Below, in pieces: positions 36,216 to 48,721 of a DNA stretch of 64,000 bases. Under the pieces are notes generated by a model, which worked only from the letters and a program-made list of their open reading frames with translations, ran no database searches and was not told the origin of the DNA. Source of the DNA: Pseudisothecium myosuroides (taxonomy: Eukaryota > Streptophyta > Bryopsida > Hypnales > Lembophyllaceae); contig OX637288.1 in NCBI GenBank assembly GCA_951799445.1, positions 8,248,501 to 8,312,500 of the forward strand, written 5' to 3'. Both the position numbers and the translations under genes were made by a program. Every line of letters begins with the position of its first letter. Positions within the stretch are counted from its first letter, which is position 1.

Positions 36216-38300
36216 TGAAATAAGTCTTGAATGATTGATATGAGCAACAAAAAGGTTTTAATTTCAATTACAATCAATGCACCAAAATGGAAAATTTTGA
36301 CTATTTTACTTAAAAAAAAACCCTCTGCTTTTTAGGAGTCAACAAAAATTGAATGAATTTAGTTGAAAGTAGATGCCAAAGTAGATGACAATTATACTAT
36401 TTGAGATAGTATGACAATAGTGTGGACCAAACTTTAGATAATATTGTTCTCTAAAATAATTTGAAGTCTCATATTTGCACTCCAATACAAAATTGCATAA
36501 TTCTTTAACCCCTAAAGGACCGAGGCCCTTTTTTTGCCAAAAAACACTCAAAACTGCCATATCTATAGCAAAGAGTAAAACAAATTGAAAATTATTTTTT
36601 TTTTCCACATCTAACCGTAGGATCTTACACCTTACTAGTATGAGAGTGCGTGGAAAAAAATTCAGAATTTTTGACCACACAGATTGCAAGATATCTGCGT
36701 TTAAAGTAGAAAAAACAAGTTTTTCAGCACATTGCAGGACTAGATTTTTTGAGTTTGAAAATTTTTAACATAAAATTTTTGCACTACAGAGTTTTGAGCT
36801 TTAAATCTTTATAGTGGAGAATTGAGTTGAAAATCTAGGAAAAAAAAAGAAATTCAAAAAAACTTAATTATCATTCTTAAAACAATTGTTAAGTAGAAGT
36901 AGGTATGAGATAGAAGGAAAATCTAAAATATTAATATATTTTAGATGGAATTAAAATGAACAAATCCCAATGGTGAGATTGTTCTAACAAGTAAATCAGA
37001 CCATGCAAAAAAAAAAATTGAAAAATTTGAAAAATTGCATTCAGAAATGCATCCTACAAGTAATTTTTTTCAAGAAGATGCTCTAACTGCCCGAAAAGCA
37101 AGAATGTCCATAACTTTCTCAAAACATATCCAAATGAAATGAATCAAAGCTTTCCAAATAGGCAAAAATATAATCTACAAGAATAAAATAAATAAAAATT
37201 CAAATTCAAATTTTTGTCCATTTTTTTTGGCTGCCCGGGCTGCCCGCCATCCCCCATTTGATAACTTTTTTTCCTGGGCATTGATTGTGAAAAAAATTAT
37301 ATTCCTACAAAGCTTATCAGCTTTTCTACCTCCCAAAAAAGTTTCAAAAAATCTGGAGAAAATTTCAGCCCGTAAGTACCTGCCCGAAAACGCATTTGTC
37401 CCTCGAAGGGACAACGGTCCTTTAGGGGTTAAACTAAAATAAACACTCTGAAGTAAAATTATAATTGAATTATCTTTGGTAGTATCATTTTTAAAATTTT
37501 TGATATTTACACCTACATGTCACATTAATCAATATTTAATTGAAGAATACAAATACCATTTTTTATTAACTTCATTCATAAATTTGATATATTCAATCCA
37601 ATCTTTAAAACTAAATTTCAATTTTTATTTTTATTTTTATTCCTTGAGATTAAAAATAATCTATTAATGTGAAAATCCCTATTAGTTTCTAAAAATTGTC
37701 ATTGTCATAATTTCTATAGCAAAAATTGTTAAATATAATACAAAGAATTAAGCTAATTAGAATTTTTGCAAAATATACAAGTGACAATGAAGAATAGAAC
37801 GAAAATTTTCCAATTAATTATTCTAGTTTTTAGACAAAAAACACCTTTACCAATGACCTTGGAATCAAATTATTAATATTAATCTAAATTTAGTCTTTAT
37901 ATTAGATTGATATCTTTTAATTGGATAAGAACTTTTATTGTATATATATTGACGGTCTCAAAAATTTTGAAGAAAAATAAAATATTTTTGAATATAACAT
38001 GCTGAAGGCTCTATATTTGTCGTATGGGTGGACATGCTCTTAGGGCCCCAAACTTAGCTAAGCTCACAATTCCCTTATTCATACTTTATGTCTCCATGTT
38101 CTCTTTCTGCATTCCCAAATTTTCCAACCATTGATTCCTATGAAGCTTCCATCCATGGTTATTATTTATGATCAAGTCCCTCCCGTCTTCTCCATCTTTT
38201 TGAGTTTTCCTTTCCACACAATTTGTAATAAGGGTTTTGTTGAAGTGCGTGTGAAGTTTGAAGAAATTGGTTGCCCTAACTTTGTCTGTTAAGTTGCATC
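36216..38300 (+). repeat. Segmental duplication, copy A (paralogue of the TAP46 upstream region), interrupted by TTAA-family copy 6
   Basis: Outside the insertion at 36505-37432 this block matches 42835-44720 in the same order and orientation. Shared stretches include TGAATGAATTTAGTTGAAAG, AGTAAAATTATAATTGAATT, ATCTTTGGTAGTAT and GAAGCTTCCATCCA. The right end corresponds to the sequence just upstream of the TAP46 start, but no TAP46 coding sequence follows, so only the upstream part was duplicated. Confidence 0.8.
36505..37432 (+). mobile_element. TTAA-family element, copy 6 (best-preserved ends)
   Basis: It begins TTAACCCCTAAAGGACCGAG and ends GGTCCTTTAGGGGTTAA, with a right-end hairpin TTGTCCCTCGAAGGGACAA. 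The core CTAACCGTAGGATCTTACAC is at about 36611. It is 928 bp. The paralogous duplicated segment at about 43098 has a single TTAA at the corresponding position and no element. Confidence 0.92.
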
Positions 38301-39876
38301 TGGTTTCTGAATTTATGGTATGATAAATTTATAAAATATTGTTGTACTAGAAATTTATCATGCCTTTTGCATCACTTGTAGGCCACCAATGCAACTATTT
38401 CTTTCTAAAAATGCTTTCTATCATTGATTGTGGCTTAAAAGTGATGTAGCCTTTATTTTTTGGTAAGTTGTCTTTGTCCATCTTTGACCAAAGTTTTGCT
38501 TGCCTCTTAACAAAACTATCTTTCACAAATTTTATCATAGGTGGACAAAACTTTGTTAGAGAATGTTTGGTTAGAGGCGGACAAGCGTGGAACTTGCACA
38601 TGGGCATTTTTATTCTCACCTTGAAGCCTTTCTGGTCTTTATTTATTTTATTTTTTGCTCAAATAAATGAAGACTTCAAGACATTCAAGTGACTTGTGGA
38701 TGTCCATAATTTGGATTGCTTTTAAAGTACTCTCTCTCCTTGTGTCATACAACTACTATATCACCATTCCTATTGATATCAACATGTGATTTATTGACCA
38801 CACCAATCCAAGGGATCACAAGAGGATATGCTTAACCTTCCAAAACCTACACATACATAATGCACAGATGCTATCCATAAGAATATTGCACCCAATATAT
38901 ACTCAAACACCGTATGTATTCTACGTGGCAAAATTTTTATGCCGTAATGATTGTCGTACAACATTGTCTTTTTGATGTGTATATTGTTTTGAACTAAGCA
39001 ATTGCTTTTTTTCCCCTGCAAATTCAAAACTTACATCCATAGCATTTGTGCCTCTGTCTATGAGATCTAGCTTGGTCAAAACTTCAAATGTCATCTGGCT
39101 TAATTAAGTTAATTGTGATTTCAATGACACATTTACAACGAGAAGATAATCTAATTAATTAATCATGCATTAGCTAGTAGATAGCAACAATGGAACAATG
39201 CCAACAAGATTAGTGAAATACTTCTATGATCAACAAGCTTTACAATATCTGACATTGCAATGCTCTGTTTGGCAGTGTTATTGCTAGAATGAGAGAGCTT
39301 GGCTATAGCAAAGGCAAATCAACATCCCTTGCCAAATTCTAGAAAAGACTAACAGAAGATCCATACACTAAATTATAGACTAATCTTATAGTTAAACAAT
39401 TCAAATCACCAATTGCAACCATCTTTATAAGTCAAATTTCTTATGTTGAGAATCAATTGAAAGAAGATTAAATTAAATAGGATCTTGACCCACCTTTTCA
39501 ATTTAAGACTTCACTATGTAGTCAATATTGGCTACAATATTTTCTGATTGTCCTTCTATGTAATGAAATCATACAATCTAGTCAATATAAGAGCATTTAT
39601 ATGGCACATATCTTATCTAGAAGGGAAGGATTCACACCATGTACACAAGATATTGAAAGCTTTTTCACTCTTATGCAACTAGCAAAAGAACGACTGGTTG
39701 TTCTAAAATCTAAATGACTTGACTATGACTGCTACAATGAGAAGCCAAAGTTATGACAATCATGACAGCTATGACGGACAACAAGGTTTACAAGATGTCT
39801 TATTTACATCTAGGTTGCCCACTATGGTAGATATATTATCCCCTAGTAATGAACATTCTATCTTGATGGACGCTAG
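38301..39876. other. Gene-free region, no supported coding sequence
   Basis: Open frames here, such as 38468-38692 and 39719-39919 on the plus strand, do not resemble known families. A block near 39558 (AATGAAATCATACAATCTAG) resembles the repeats at 41.87 and 42.62 kb. Confidence 0.4.
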
Positions 39877-40150
39877 CATTACAAGAAATTTCAGCCCCCG
39901 AAGGGCCCGCAAGTTTTGACCCCCCCGGGTGCAATTTCAAAAAAAATTCAAAAAAAAAATTATTTGATTTCGGGTGCTAATGTGGCACTACTAGTGCCAC
40001 GTCAGACTTTTTTATTTTTTTAATATTTTTTAAAAATAATAAAATAATAAGAATAATAAAATAAAATTTTAATTATTCTGTAATTGCACCGCAAGGGTGT
40101 TGAAAATCATCTGTTAACGGCCTCTTCAAGGCCCGAAACTTCTTCTAATG
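39877..40150. mobile_element. Decayed CACTA-like MITE (CATTACAAGAAA ends), copy 2
   Basis: The left end CATTACAAGAAATTTCAGCC pairs with a right end that reads CATTAGAAGAAGTTTCGGGC on the minus strand. It is 274 bp. The first base change from CACTA and the absence of a clear 3-bp duplication suggest an old copy. Confidence 0.6.
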
Positions 40151-40422
40151 GGTTATGGAAGACGTTTTGGTGGACATATTGATGTCATGACATGACGTAG
40201 GCAATCCTAATTTATACTCATCAAAATTCAACAAAAATAGTACTTGTACCATTGTAGGCTTGTTGTGATATGCTCACGCAAAATAAGAATTATTATAGTT
40301 TGAAATACAACAAAACAAGACATTTTTGCAAGCACCAATTCAATAAAATTCATTAGTATTGTAGCAAATGACAATAGACGTGAACATTCTTCTGTACATA
40401 AATATGCTATTTTACATTCATT

Positions 40423-40431
<9 letters not shown>

Positions 40432-40493
<62 letters not shown>
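40432..40493. repeat. (TA)n microsatellite
   Basis: About 30 uninterrupted TA dinucleotides. They create a meaningless Tyr-Ile frame on the minus strand. Confidence 0.97.
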
Positions 40494-40499
<6 letters not shown>

Positions 40500-41859
40500 G
40501 GCTATTGTCTTGACAAGTTTGTTGCATCAACAACTATTGTATTAAGATCTTTGTTTATGAATTGAATCAAAGTTAATATTGCATTTGCTTCCTCTAAATT
40601 CAAGCTTGGTTCTAGTAACTTGTCTGTCTTTGAGCGCAATTAGAAACATTGTTGGTACAAAATGTATTATTAATCTATGTACGTCATAGAGAAAACAACA
40701 TAAACAAAGAGCTTTTTGGCACATCCTAGAAAAATTGCAATAATTTGTAGTCTACTCGTTTGCTGAACATTTCACAATTGCATTTTCAAACCAACTACCT
40801 CATGAATGCGGATATGCAATTTCCAAGAGAGTGCACCTTGAGTAATTGGAGATTATAATGTTTGATGTTCAGGGATTTCCTTAGATTCGGGGCATTTTTT
40901 GGGCATATTGCATCATTGGGAACTTGTGGAGGATAGTACACGAATCAAATGTTTGCAAACTTCGAGAATGACGTAGGCTGTAGAGGTAACAAAAAAGTTT
41001 TGCCCAAATTCGACAAATCCAGACTGTTGTTGAGTCCGAAGTTGCAAGATTCGAGGCAGGTATCCTGTGGTAGCTCGATACAATTAAGCATGCACTATAT
41101 CTGTCGTAGTGGGATTCTGGCAACATCAGGCCAATCCATCGCGTGGATTAGCACATTTCACAACCCCAAACTATTGTAGAATACTCTCGTACATAGGATT
41201 GATTTAATTGAACCTTAAGCTTCTGGAAAAAAAACTAATTCTCAACGTCCAAAAACGTCCGCCTTAACACACAGGGGTTAATGGTAGAACTCTACTAGTT
41301 TTCTCTCCTCAATATAGCTCTTCTTTTTAAGCTCCATAAGTAATATTTTCCAAGGCCAATGAGTTTGATGGTCTCATCAATCTACACATTCTTTGTATCA
41401 TTCATATCTACACTATCTTGTCTATTAGGAAAAACAAATCATTGCTTGAAAAATCTTATTATCATAAGTATAAAGTAGCTTTGCCAACAAATAATTCAAA
41501 AAAATGATGGCAGACTATTTTAGAAATTATGCTAAATGTTGCCCAAAAAAAATGAAAGAAAATGAAATGAATGACAAAAGATTAAGAAATTATAGCAAGT
41601 GAGCAAAACATCAAATAAATAAAAATTTCAAGATGAGAACAAAAAGCCCATGTGCAAGTTCCACATGAGTTCGATGTACACTTACAATTTGCCAAAGTGC
41701 ATTGTCAAAGTCATCGTGGAAGCATGATGGCCTATCAACATGTCAAGACATGTGCAATATTTACAATGAGGGCAAGACACGTTCTCTCACTCATTACCAC
41801 ACACATCCTATCCCCATATGATATAATTTATTTTCTTAGGCTACTTTCTAGCTGTCCCT
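40494..41859. other. Gene-free region, no supported coding sequence
   Basis: Slightly GC-richer at 40920-41170 with an open frame (40949-41179, plus), but the translation matches no family I know and has no splice context. Confidence 0.35.
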
Positions 41860-42805
41860 CTAGACAATGAAATCAAACAGTCCACTCAATTAGAGCATTT
41901 TCATGACAAGTAAATATATCTATATTTTATTTTGTCCAACTAATTCCAAAGATATTTAACATTGCCTATGCCGTTGAGTAAAATTTTGTTGAGAAGTCTT
42001 CACTTCAAAGGTATGACCTTCTTTTTTTTCTCAAATATTGTTTTCATTAGAAAAATTATCAAACCATTAGGTCAAAAAGGCTATAGTTTCTTGATGAGAA
42101 AATGTCATTTCAAATAAACTAGCAAGCATAGAGACAAGTAGAAAATATATTTTTCCCCAAGAATGAACGGCCTTGATGGAAAATCATTTGGCCATCCGAA
42201 GCTGGAAGTTTGAAAGATGTTGCCTATGCTTTGTTTTCACGCTTGTCACGTCATCAATATTGCATCATTGGCCTCCTCACCTTTCCCGCTCCAATTTTAG
42301 CGCTTCAATTCTTTTCATGATAGGTCTTTTTTGTGTTCACATTTTTTTTCTTGGCATTTTTTTTGTACATTTCATTTGGAGTGACATTCTATCTAGTCTC
42401 TATGCTTTAGATTGTCCTTAAAAAAATTTAATTGGTTGTGATGTAACTGTAACATGATTTTGCGGTACAGTGTAACATTTCTTTCACATTTTGGATTGAT
42501 TCTATTTTCATATATTTTTTGGGTTGAAAAATGGTGAGCAAACCTTCTAAACTATTCGCAACCATTGGTTCAAAATATGCGGCATTGATAAACTGGAGTC
42601 GCATGTTGCATGAACAATGAGATCAAACAATCTGGTCAATGCAAGATGTACAATTTTCATGACATGTGAATATATCTACATTTGTTTTGACTAATTAAAT
42701 CCGACAATAATTAACATCAGTTATGCCATTGAATATAAATTCTTTGAAAGGTCTTTACTTCAAAGATATGACCTTTTTTATTCTCTGAAAAATAATTTCC
42801 ATAGA
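41860..42805. repeat. Direct repeat pair of about 200 bp (41860-42060 and 42600-42805)
   Basis: Both copies run from CAATGA(A/G)ATCAAACA through TTTTCATGACA and AATATATCTA to ACTTCAAAG(G/A)TATGACC. A weaker third relative lies near 39558. The intervening DNA has no recognisable gene. Confidence 0.6.
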
Positions 42806-42834
42806 AACTTCATACACTTTTGTATAGTATGGTT

Positions 42835-44720
42835 GAAGTTCAACAACAACAAAAAATTTCAACTATGATCGATGCACCCTTAAAAAAGGAGTTTTTGACT
42901 ATTTTACTTGAAAAAACACCCTTCTTCCTTTGGGATAAAAAGAAATTGAATGAATTTAGTTGAAAGTGGATGAAAGTGGATGACAATTATAATATTTGAG
43001 ATAATTTGACAACGGTGTGTGCACCCAAACTCTATTGATGTTTACTAAAATAGTTTGAAGTCTCATATTTGTACTTGTTACAAAATTCCGTAATTCCTTA
43101 ATTCATTTGAATTAGAAAAAATACTATGAAGTAAAATTATAATTGAATTATCTTTGGTAGTATTATTTTTTTAATTTTTTTAATTTTAAGTATCCACATC
43201 TATATGTCATATTATTCAATTTTTGATTAATTAATGAAAATACCATTTTTTATTAACTTTAACCATAAGTTTGATATGTTGAATTTGATTAAGCATTTAA
43301 AATTAAAGTCTAGTTTCAATTGTACATTTTTGTCACTTAAGATAAAACATAGTCTATCTATGTGAAAATCTCTATTAGTTTCTAAAAATAGTCAATATTA
43401 TAATTTCTATAGCAAAAAGTAAATGTAAATTGTTAAATACTCAGGAGTATAACACAAAAAATTCAACTAATTTTACTTTTTTTCCAAAAGTACAAGTGAC
43501 AATGAAAAATACAAAAAATTTGAATTAATTATTCTAGTTTTTACACCAAGAGCACCTTTGGCAATGACCATAAAATCAAATTATTATTATCAAGCTAAAT
43601 TTAATCCTTAGATTAAATTAATTTTGATATTTTTCATATACAGAACAATGTCTTTTTTATGTACCTTTACATAATTGATTTGATAAAAATTTGATATCTT
43701 ACAATTGGTAGGAACTTTTATTCTATATATACTAACTATTTTAGAAATTTAGAAGAAAAATCAAATGCTTGTGAGTATAACATGCCAAAAGCTTCATATT
43801 TGTTACGCTCTTAGGGTCCCAAACTTGGCTCAACCTACAATTCCCTTAACCCCTAAATGCCCAAAGCCTTTTTTGAGCTTCTAGGAATTTGCTCTAATTG
43901 AACAAAAAGTCAACATTTCCATAAGTTGTATCAATTTTTTTTTTAATTGTAACCATACAAATTCAAACTAGACATATTAGAGATCTTATTAAAAAATAAA
44001 ATACAACAATATTACTTATGGATTTAAAGATTATAATGTTTGATCGTGAGGGTGTTAATACTGCGAAAGTAATTTGAAGTCTTCCAATCTCCTTTTTACA
44101 TGTCAAATCTAAAAAGTTGGTCACCAAAAAAATATGAGGTTAAAGGGCCTAATATATATATAACACCCCAATCAATTTATAACTTTTCAAAACCTACTCT
44201 ACAATTTTTTTAAATGAATTTCTAATGTGATTTTTTCTTCAAGATTTACTATACTTGAAGCTCATTTCCAAGAGCCCTCAACACTACGGAAGGTCAAGAT
44301 TGCAATGGACACCCTTGCACAAAATCTTGAATAGAAAAATCATAATCATTCATTTTCAAAATCGGATTTTCGATGCTAAAACTAGACTTAAACAGGATTT
44401 AAAAAATATTTATAAAACACTAAAAATAGCAACTTGGTTAGGTTTTATTTAATTTTAAAGTATTGTCGACAACCCAAATTGGGTGCCTTGGGCATTTAGG
44501 GGTTAACGTCCCCATGTTCCCTTCCAGCGTTCCCAAATTTCCTCACCGTCCATTCCTCTGAAGCTTCCATCCACGGCCATTTACGGTCAAGCCCCTCCCG
44601 TCCTCTCCAAGTTTCTCAGTGCTCGTTTTCACACAATTCGGTACAAGCCAGGGTTTTGTTGGAGCGCGCGTGAGGTTTATTCGGTTTGAAGAAATCGTTT
44701 GCCCTAAGTTTGTGTGCTAA
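42835..44720 (+). repeat. Segmental duplication, copy B (adjoining TAP46), interrupted by TTAA-family copy 7
   Basis: Partner of the block at 36216-38300. Near 43098 it has the intact site CCTTAATTC where copy A carries element 6. It also contains element 7 (43846-44506), where copy A has the uninterrupted CCCTTATTC at about 38085. Its right end is the TAP46 upstream region and leader. Confidence 0.8.
43846..44506 (+). mobile_element. TTAA-family element, copy 7 (short, divergent)
   Basis: It begins TTAACCCCTAAATGCCCAAA and ends TTGGGCATTTAGGGGTTAA, a 19-base inverted match. At 661 bp it is shorter than its relatives and most of the interior is unlike theirs, so it forms its own subtype. It sits about 700 bp upstream of the TAP46 start. 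Confidence 0.88.
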
Positions 44721-45208
44721 GATTGTGGATCGAAGTTTTGCAGGTTCCGTCATTACTCTTGGTATTTATTTCAGCCATTTCTTCTTCTTCCTCCTTTGAA
44801 ATTGCTCTACAACAGTTGCTGCAATCCTCAGTGTGAGAATCGAGTGAAGAGTCCGAGTGCAGCGAGTTTCGTTCGGTCAATTTTATCACACGTTTTGAGG
44901 GCGAATCTATTCAGCAATCAGCTCTTAGTTTCATCACTTGGAATTAGGGTTTCATGTTGATACTTGGGAGTATTTTGAGAACTTGTGTATGTGCGGTGAT
45001 TGGAATTACAGTACTTAGAGGATTTGTGTGTGTGATGTAGTGGTTGCAGCTGTGAGTTCTTAGAGAGTTGAGAATAGAGAAGAGTTTCAATTTTTGATTT
45101 ATGCAAGCAGGACGCTGAAAGTCGGTGTTTTGGCTTCATGGTCTGATTTTGATTGAGGTATTGTCTGTGCGACTCTTGCAGTGTGAAGACTAAATTAATT
45201 TGATAGCT
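44507..45208 (+). promoter_or_regulatory. TAP46 proximal upstream region and 5' leader
   Basis: This mixed-composition stretch precedes the TAP46 start and contains several CpG sites (GCGCGCGTGAGG, ACGGCC, ATTCGG). The same sequence in duplicated copy A (38090-38300) has mostly TG or CA at these CpG positions. No TATA box was identified. Confidence 0.5.
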
Positions 45209-48036
45209 ATGGGAGAAGACTTGGAGGATGTGCCTCTTCCGCAGCTGTTTTCCCAAGCGCAGCAACTGCACGGCGTGGCAAACTCATCTCGGGTTGGAAA
45301 TGTAGGCAATTTCAGGGTTCCTTTTTGGAGAGTTAGTTTTGTCTGTGTTTCACGTCATCTATGACTGTAGTTTAGGGTACCTCTTAAATGCGTCGAGAAG
45401 TTGTGCTTGAACGTTTTTCTTGGTGAAAACCCTAGAATATAAAAATCCGGCTTCCTGGAGCTCTGAACATCGTGTTCTTGGATTTTTTTGGTTCAACTAT
45501 GCGCGTATTTGTGTTCTGGTTTGTGTTGTTTTCATAGTAATGACGAGCGCTGAATTCTTACACAACAGCTATCTGGTTGAGCAGGACGATGTAAAGAAAG
45601 CTTGCCAGATATTGCAGAAGTGCCAAGAAATTGTAGACAAGTTGGCTCTGTTCTCTAGGAACGAGGAGAAGGATGACATCAGCACCGGGGATCTCAAGTA
45701 CTTGCTGGTAGGTAACCAGCTCTATCGGAATCCGTTTGCTTTCGTTTACCTTCTGAAAGCACCGTTTTTCGGAGAATTCCCAACGTTTTGAATCTTCTGT
45801 CTGCAGACGACTTCTGTAGTCTCTGAGGCTCTTTGTTATTGAACAGATGTTTGAATTTCAAGTCAGTTGTTGTTAGCACTTCCTTATTTTTCAAATTGCA
45901 GATTCCGTATTATTTGGGTGATCTTACCGAGAAGTTGGAGACAGAAGACCGAATGCAATTGATTAGGGTTTCCAAAGGACAGTTATTGGTGCGCTTTCTA
46001 TCAGAGAATTCTATCTTGCATTATTAAGTTACACTGTTGTTTGATGTATTTTCCAAGCAAAAATCGAGTGCATTTACTTAGTCATCATGATTGTTAGATT
46101 TTGTCTGCACTTTTCTCGAAATTTCTTTTCTGGATGTGCTTTACTGTTTTGTTACGCCATTTTGCTACTGTTATCTCCCTTCGTCTGTCTGAATCGTCAC
46201 TGTTGGTTATGGGCAGAGCTTCATTCGATCATGCGAGCGCTTAGAACTTCTTTCAGAAAGTGAGGCTCAGGTTCTTACCAGAGAGGGTCAGACTACTCCT
46301 GAAACAAGAAGAGCGGAAAAGGTATGTATGTTACAAGTATACTAATATTACATATCCACCTTCATGCATGGAAAATTCTCATAGATATCGGCACAGACTG
46401 TGACCGATGTTTTGAAGAGTTCTTTATGACATCAGTTTTTGGTTTTGTTGACACGCTCAATGCTTCTCCATTTTCTGAACTGGGAGCTGATGCTGTAGGT
46501 TGCACGGTTCAGAAAGCAAAGAGCTGCGGAATCTAAATTGCAAGAAATCAAAGAGAGGAAGGAGAGGCGGCGGCGCTCTATGCAAGCCACTGCTAAGACC
46601 ACGACTGTTGAGCAAGGGGAAGAAAATTTGCCAGATGAAGACGACGAAGAAGAGCGAGAGGTAAATTTACGTTACCCTAGTGCTTGATCGGGATTTCTTT
46701 GAAAGGTTTTGTTAGCTTTTTCCCACTGTTCTGAAATCTTGCATTAACATTTAGATTCTGACGTGCCTTGTACTAAATGTCATTTGTGTGGAGGAAACTG
46801 CAGGCTTGGTTCATGCAGATATCACTCGCTCTGTGCAAGGTTTGTGTAGACATCTTTCCCTACTACCTGAAATGTTTTGAAATTTGCCTCGTACCAAATT
46901 TGTGGGTCTGACTGGAACATGGGGTTATTTGTGCTTTTGAGATTGCAAAAATTGTATGGAACATTCTAAGTGAAAGCATTGGGTTGTCTTAGTGCTACCT
47001 TGGACTAGGATGGATGTCGATTAGTACATTTTTTTCCCCTTCTTGTTTACGAATCTGTGTTTTTCCAAAAACAGTCCTTGGACTTGGTCGAGATGCTGCA
47101 ACGGGAGGAAGAGATGTTAGCTTCTGTCAAAGCTGCTAACGAAGAGGTTAGCATCCTGGTACCATTGATTTATATCATTGAAATTGGCTTCATCGGGGGA
47201 TCATTTACATGTGTATCTGGATCAATGTTCGCAACTGTTTAGGGAAATGGCATTGAGGTTCTTGTGAATTAGATGCACATATGTACCGATTTAGGAATTT
47301 GGCAATTGTTGATCAAACATTTGTTGTCCTACAGGGCAGAGAGTCATTTTCTAAGGAAGTGTTGGATGAAAGGCATCAAAGAGCCGATGACTGGCACAGA
47401 CAAGGGGCTGTTAAGGCTCAGACTTCGAGACCAGCAGTACCCATAAACTGTGCAACGTATGCTCAAGACGTGATAGAGGGGCGGGTTGCTATACAGCCCA
47501 GTCATCAACACACTCATGGGAGTCCCATGTTGTTTGGGCCTGCAAGTGTGGTCAGTGGAAGCCTTTCCTCTGATCGTGAACGACAGATAGCGCAAGTCTT
47601 CCAACCTAGTCACAGGTATGGCTATGGTTTAGCGATGACGTTTTTCAGGCTCATTTGTGACATCATGTCTGTTTACACACTCACAGATGTGTATATTTGG
47701 AAACTGCGTAGGAATTGAATTTGTACAATTTCTTCTTGTGCAGTCCTTAGGTTTTGTCATTTTGAGAATCTAAGAAACTGAGTGGCTGAATTTTGCAGTT
47801 TACCAAGCATGAGTATAGAGCAGGCCGGTTTGGCAGAAATGGAAATTATGCGCACCTGGAACGAGAAAAATCAGAAGATTTTTGATGAGGCTAGACAGTC
47901 GTCATGGGTTGGGGAGGAAAAGAACGATGATGACAGTGATGACGAGGCTGCCACTAACAAGGCCCGGGCCTGGGATGATTGGAAAGATGATAATCCCAGA
48001 GGAGCTGGCAACAAGAAGCTCACACCTTGTGGTTAA
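45209..48036 (+). CDS. TAP46: TAP46 / alpha4-IGBP1 family regulator of PP2A-type phosphatases
   Basis: Binds catalytic subunits of PP2A-like phosphatases and acts downstream of TOR in growth control. The exons are 45209-45301, 45585-45707, 45902-45988, 46217-46321, 46499-46660, 46804-46839, 47075-47146, 47335-47615 and 47799-48036. They join in frame to 398 residues, the usual plant length. The N-terminal part is a helical TPR-like domain (for example LALFSRNEEKDDISTGDLKY and IPYYLGDLTEKL). Exon 5 opens with VARFRKQRAAESK; Arg139 and Lys142 probably match the phosphatase-contacting Arg/Lys pair known in mammalian alpha4 (alignment by eye). An acidic stretch, ENLPDEDDEEERE, follows. Exons 8 and 9 give FGPASVVSGSLSSDRERQIA, VFQPSH and the conserved C terminus WKDDNPRGAGNKKLTPCG. 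All junctions are canonical. Confidence 0.97.
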
Positions 48037-48715
48037 CCTCTTTGGGAATGTTTCGAATGTAGCGTGACAGCTCATTCGTTGTTGGGAGGATCCATCGTGA
48101 ATCATGCTCCCATACTTTGGTTTGGCTTGGCTTCTGTTGGTCAATTCGAGATTTAAAGGCGTCTACTCAATAGCTCTGGTCCAGGCTGACCGTAATGGGC
48201 TCTGGGAACGGACACTAGAAAAGCAGTACAGAAGCAATGTAGTATTTCCATACCCGCGAGACCTATCAGTTGGGTTTATAGTTTAGTCCAGTTAGTCACT
48301 TCTGTTTGTAAGGTTATATTAAATGAGGAATCGGAATTAGGTCCATCCCTGATTTACTAAGAGGATTGATTGAAAGCAGTTACGGTAGTTATTGAGGTGT
48401 TGAAGATAATCATAGTTACGTCACTCTTTCACGGCTACAGGTATTATTGTATTTGAAGGGAAGGTGAGTGCAGTTTTTTAGCCTTTCATTTGAAGTGAAT
48501 GCCAACCGACCTTTGGGGCAACAATCCAGAACTCAGTTGAGAGGCTGAGGTGCGCAGATGTGCACCACTGATGAGAGCCCCTAGATAGATAGAGCAACCA
48601 CACTGTCCATGTGCATGTCAATTATAACCTTGGTTTAAATTTTTATTATATTGATTTCAAGCTGACAAGAGGACTTGTATCGAATATTTTGCTTTGTGTG
48701 AACGTGCGAGTTCTA
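48037..48715. other. TAP46 3' flank, no further gene seen
   Basis: It contains the 3' untranslated region of TAP46 and intergenic DNA. No canonical AATAAA was fixed. Confidence 0.4.
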
Positions 48716-48721
48716 ATTTTA

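Noticed and set aside
40228..40533. A 101-codon minus-strand frame
   Set aside because: Its core is a translated (TA)n microsatellite.
45420..45791. A 123-codon plus-strand frame
   Set aside because: It is TAP46 exon 2 read with its flanking introns; only 45585-45707 is coding.
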